NCBI RefSeq assembly: GCF_023276355.1
Contig: NZ_JALLPL010000002.1
Coordinates: 241,402 to 305,401 of the forward strand
Direction: 5' to 3'
DNA length: 64,000 nucleotides
From: Haloplanus sp. XH21
GTDB lineage: Archaea > Halobacteriota > Halobacteria > Halobacteriales > Haloferacaceae
Part shown: positions 61,663 through 64,000 of the stretch, one piece after another
How the letters are laid out: each line of letters opens with the position of its first letter
Numbering within the stretch: position 1 is the first letter of the stretch
Program-made: the position numbers and the translations under genes
The notes under the pieces: generated by a model
What the model was told of the DNA's origin: nothing
The model's database searches: none
What the model saw: the letters and a program-made list of their open reading frames with translations, nothing else

Positions 61663-63369
61663 ATGACTGGGCAATCTGTTGTCACAGATGAACTTCCAGC
61701 CATGAGTCAAGTCAACACGATTGCAAACGTCACCGACGAAATCGATGGTGACGAGGCTGTACATCAAAATATCTCCGCAGGCGTCGCTCTCGCCGACGTG
61801 TTACAGACGACGCTCGGACCGAACGGTCGTGATAAGATGTTGGTCGGCGATGGACAGGTTGTTTTGACGAACGACGGTGCGAGTATCGTGGATCGGATCG
61901 ATATCGAGTCACCGGCCGCGAAACTCGTGTCCGAGGTTGCACACTCGCAGGGAGGTGACATCGGCGACGGAGCAACTTCTGCTATCGTGTTGGCAGGGGC
62001 ACTTCTCCGGGAAGCGAACGAACTGCTGGAAGATGGGTTCCATCCGACGACCATCGTAAACGGCTACGCTGAGGCGGTCACGCGCATGCAGAGTCGGTTG
62101 GCCGACATTGCGACGTGGGAAAACCCTGACGACGAGATGCGTCGGCAGATAGTTGAGACATCGATAACTGGGCGCTGGGATGCCGAACGCACTGCGTTTT
62201 TGGCTGATCTCGCTGTCCGAGGATATCAGGCGGCACAAAGCAACGACGGCCCACGACTGGAGAACGTGACGATTCACGGAATCGCCGGGGGCGAAACCGC
62301 TGATTCCGAGTTACTGGACGGACTTGTCATTGATACGGATCGGTCCTCAACCTCCCTCTCCGATGTTCCGGCACCACTCCCAAAACGTGTCGAAGGCGCT
62401 CGTGTCGCCATCGTCGACGACGAACTGACGATACAGACACCGGAATCGGCGCCCCAATTTTCTATCGAGGATGTCAACGATCGTCAGCGACTCCAAACGT
62501 TCGAGACCGACGAATACGAGCGATACGTCGATACGCTCACGACCCATGACGTCGATGTACTGTTCTGTCAGAAGTCGATCGACGATCGTCTCAAGGCCCT
62601 CCTTGCACAAGCCGGAATCCTTGCGTTCGAACGGACTCGGCAGGACGAAGTTCACAAACTCCAGCGTGCGACGGGTGCGTCCCCAATCATGCGACTTGGG
62701 GAACTCAACGTGAGCGCAGTCGGCCACGCTCACGTCATCGAACGACGGACCCTTGGACCCTCGGAGTTCACTCTCGTCCGCGATTCGGCTTCGACACAGG
62801 TGTCGTTGCTCCTTCGTGGTGGGACTGACCACGTGGTCGATGAAACCGAACGGATTATCGTCGATGCTATCGATCTACTCGTGTCATTCGATGCCAGTCC
62901 CGGTGTACTACCGGGTGGCGGGGCAACCGAAGTGGCACTCGCAGCCGATCTGCGAACGTGGAGCCGCGGTATCGGTGACCGGACACAGATCGTCGTCAAT
63001 GCTGTCGCCGACGCCTTGGAGACAATTCCACGCACACTCGCTCGGAACGCCGGCCACGACCCGATCGAGACGCTACTGGAGCTTCGACATCGCCACGACG
63101 ATGGGGATGCCACTGTGGGTATCGATGTTGGAACGGGAGAGGTGACTGATATGTACTCCCGAGGAATCGTCGCCCCGATCCGTCTCAACGAACGCTTGCT
63201 CGCGAACGCGACCGGGGGTGTGACATCCATCCTCCGAATCGACGGCATCATTCACGTCGACGAGCCGATGCACGGTGAAGAGGACGGCCACGATCATGAC
63301 CATGAACACGGCGTCGGTGGCGGGTTCCAGAGCGATCCACACGGCTATCCTTGGGCAATCGGGCACTGA
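61663..63369 (+). CDS. Divergent thermosome (group II chaperonin) subunit with His-rich tail
   Basis: 568 residues, full-length CCT/thermosome. ATP-binding/hydrolysis motifs: TTLGPNGRDKMLVGD, TNDGASIVDRIDIESPAAKL, GDIGDGATSAIVLAGALL, PGVLPGGGATEVALAADL and the D in VGIDVGTGEVTDMYSRGI. The usual Gly/Met tail is replaced by a His/Asp/Gly-rich one (HGEEDGHDHDHEHGVGGGF). The family folds proteins in a double ring in the cytoplasm. Sequence deviates strongly from housekeeping subunits (for example ATSAIV for TTTAVV), so a specialised plasmid version. The Met at residue 14 (61702) is an alternative start. Confidence 0.9.
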   Translation: MTGQSVVTDELPAMSQVNTIANVTDEIDGDEAVHQNISAGVALADVLQTTLGPNGRDKMLVGDGQVVLTNDGASIVDRIDIESPAAKLVSEVAHSQGGDIGDGATSAIVLAGALLREANELLEDGFHPTTIVNGYAEAVTRMQSRLADIATWENPDDEMRRQIVETSITGRWDAERTAFLADLAVRGYQAAQSNDGPRLENVTIHGIAGGETADSELLDGLVIDTDRSSTSLSDVPAPLPKRVEGARVAIVDDELTIQTPESAPQFSIEDVNDRQRLQTFETDEYERYVDTLTTHDVDVLFCQKSIDDRLKALLAQAGILAFERTRQDEVHKLQRATGASPIMRLGELNVSAVGHAHVIERRTLGPSEFTLVRDSASTQVSLLLRGGTDHVVDETERIIVDAIDLLVSFDASPGVLPGGGATEVALAADLRTWSRGIGDRTQIVVNAVADALETIPRTLARNAGHDPIETLLELRHRHDDGDATVGIDVGTGEVTDMYSRGIVAPIRLNERLLANATGGVTSILRIDGIIHVDEPMHGEEDGHDHDHEHGVGGGFQSDPHGYPWAIGH

Positions 63370-63629
63370 ACGCCACGTCATCTACTTCATCGGCGAACGC
63401 CGTGTTCTCTGAAACAGTTCTGATCACTTCGCGCCGTTTTATATCCGTACTCACCGGACGTGTACACAGCCTCTCAGGTGGTCAGAGTTGAGTATGTGAG
63501 TAGCACGAGAGCGTTTCAACGCACTCTCCGCTGAGCGAGGTGGTCTCAGGGAGTACGCTTCGGTCCGGTGACCGAGGAACGCGACTCGGGAGACTGTGCT
63601 GGGAGTCGAAAATAGGGGTGTTCGGACGG
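63370..63629. other. Intergenic, no gene seen
   Basis: Between convergent genes; short direct repeats such as CGGTCCGGTGACCG near 63561. Presumably terminators of both neighbours. Confidence 0.4.
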
Positions 63630-64000
63630 CTACGACGGTCGCGCTGCCGTCCCACGGGACTTGCTTTTGATGTCGCCCAGTCGATCCGGATCGATGTCGA
63701 AGTCGAACGCCGCCTGTGGCACGGACACCGTTACACAGGTGTTAGGTAGGTCAACGACACCGGCCAAGCGGCTCTCGACCGGGATGGTACTCAAGGAGAG
63801 GTACGCCTGCTCGCCGGTGTAGCCGAAGTTCTTCAGGTAGTCGATGGCGTCAAGACAGGCCCGACGCATCCCGACGTTTGCGTTCTTGTAGTGTTGGGTT
63901 CCGTCCTCGTCGACGGAGTAGCCCTCGAAGGTGATGTACTCGGAGAAATCTGGTTCGACGTTACCGGGTTTGAAGATCGCGTGATCGAGGCCAAACTTCT
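63630..64000 (-). CDS. Acetamidase/formamidase family protein, N-terminus cut by window edge
   Basis: The minus-strand frame enters at the right edge and reads KFGLDHAIFKPGNVEPDFSE, YITFEGYSVDEDGTQHY and ACLDAIDYLKNFGYTGEQAY, then LSTIPVESRLAGVVDLPNTC and a stop at 63630. This is the C-terminal third of FmdA/AmdA-type amidases (conserved G-EAYLLLS-P-E-R--GIVD-PN-C--V--P). These release ammonia from formamide or acetamide. About 120 C-terminal codons are in view; the catalytic part lies outside. Confidence 0.85.
   Translation of the reverse strand, partial: KFGLDHAIFKPGNVEPDFSEYITFEGYSVDEDGTQHYKNANVGMRRACLDAIDYLKNFGYTGEQAYLSLSTIPVESRLAGVVDLPNTCVTVSVPQAAFDFDIDPDRLGDIKSKSRGTAARPS

Overview
The window looks like part of a haloarchaeal megaplasmid or accessory replicon. 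The supporting evidence is high GC, very acidic proteins, archaeal TATA-type promoters close to start codons, two Orc1/Cdc6 initiators, an orphan TFB, a thermosome subunit, and haloarchaeal-type IS200/IS605 and IS5 elements. I do not assign a genus. All functional calls rest on reading motifs by eye; no database search was run.

Layout. 0-1.4 kb: a wHTH/nucleotidyltransferase pair (toxin-antitoxin-like), cut by the left edge. 1.4-2.1 kb: structured GC-rich non-coding DNA. 2.1-7 kb: RPA-like protein, orphan TFB, zinc-ribbon protein and three conserved small haloarchaeal plasmid genes. 7-14.2 kb: a disturbed segment with an AT-rich membrane protein, an IS5 element, a GT2 glycosyltransferase, remnants of a nucleotide-sugar dehydrogenase and a sulfatase, and an IS200/IS605 element whose TnpB is fused in frame to the sulfatase remnant. 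14.2-23.7 kb: a long co-oriented run of small haloarchaeal plasmid genes (DUF6166-like duplicate, DUF6610-like, ArdC-like antirestriction peptidase, SWIM protein), with a second wHTH/nucleotidyltransferase pair at 20.8-22.2 kb. 23.8-31.5 kb: replication and partition, with two orc1/cdc6 genes, ORB-like repeats, a Cas4-like/PrimPol fusion protein, ParA with a small partner, and a field of centromere-like iterons. 31.5-45 kb: tyrosine recombinase, CoiA-like nuclease, a ~1600-residue SF2 helicase, an AAA/DUF4143-type ATPase, and a vWA plus HAD/HEAT gene pair next to an ADP-ribosylglycohydrolase stub. 45-51.6 kb: FNT transporter, small redox/stress genes, two CPBP membrane proteins and several gene fragments. 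51.6-59.3 kb: metal homeostasis (Usp, frameshifted P1B-4 ATPase, SHOCT protein, broken permease, HMA chaperone, CopB, PadR regulator). 59.4-64 kb: histone-fold protein, pseudogenes, CrcB pair, divergent thermosome subunit, and an acetamidase/formamidase running off the right edge.

How it works together. The accessory run from 3 to 23.7 kb carries two repeated non-coding signatures that I do not recognise as described. One is a 40-42 bp inverted repeat, TTAACCAACA...TGTTGGTTAA (six copies). The other is a leader element made of a T-rich TTTNTYG box followed by a C/G hairpin, found in front of about eleven genes. Three of the six inverted repeats sit just upstream of such a leader. This suggests a shared regulatory or module-boundary code, possibly read by the plasmid's own TFB, RPA-like or wHTH proteins. 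The replication block has 22-bp ORB-like repeats on both sides of the first orc gene and a different inverted motif upstream of the second, so each initiator probably has its own sites. The 33-45 kb block has the gene content of a defence island but matches no named system that I can recall.
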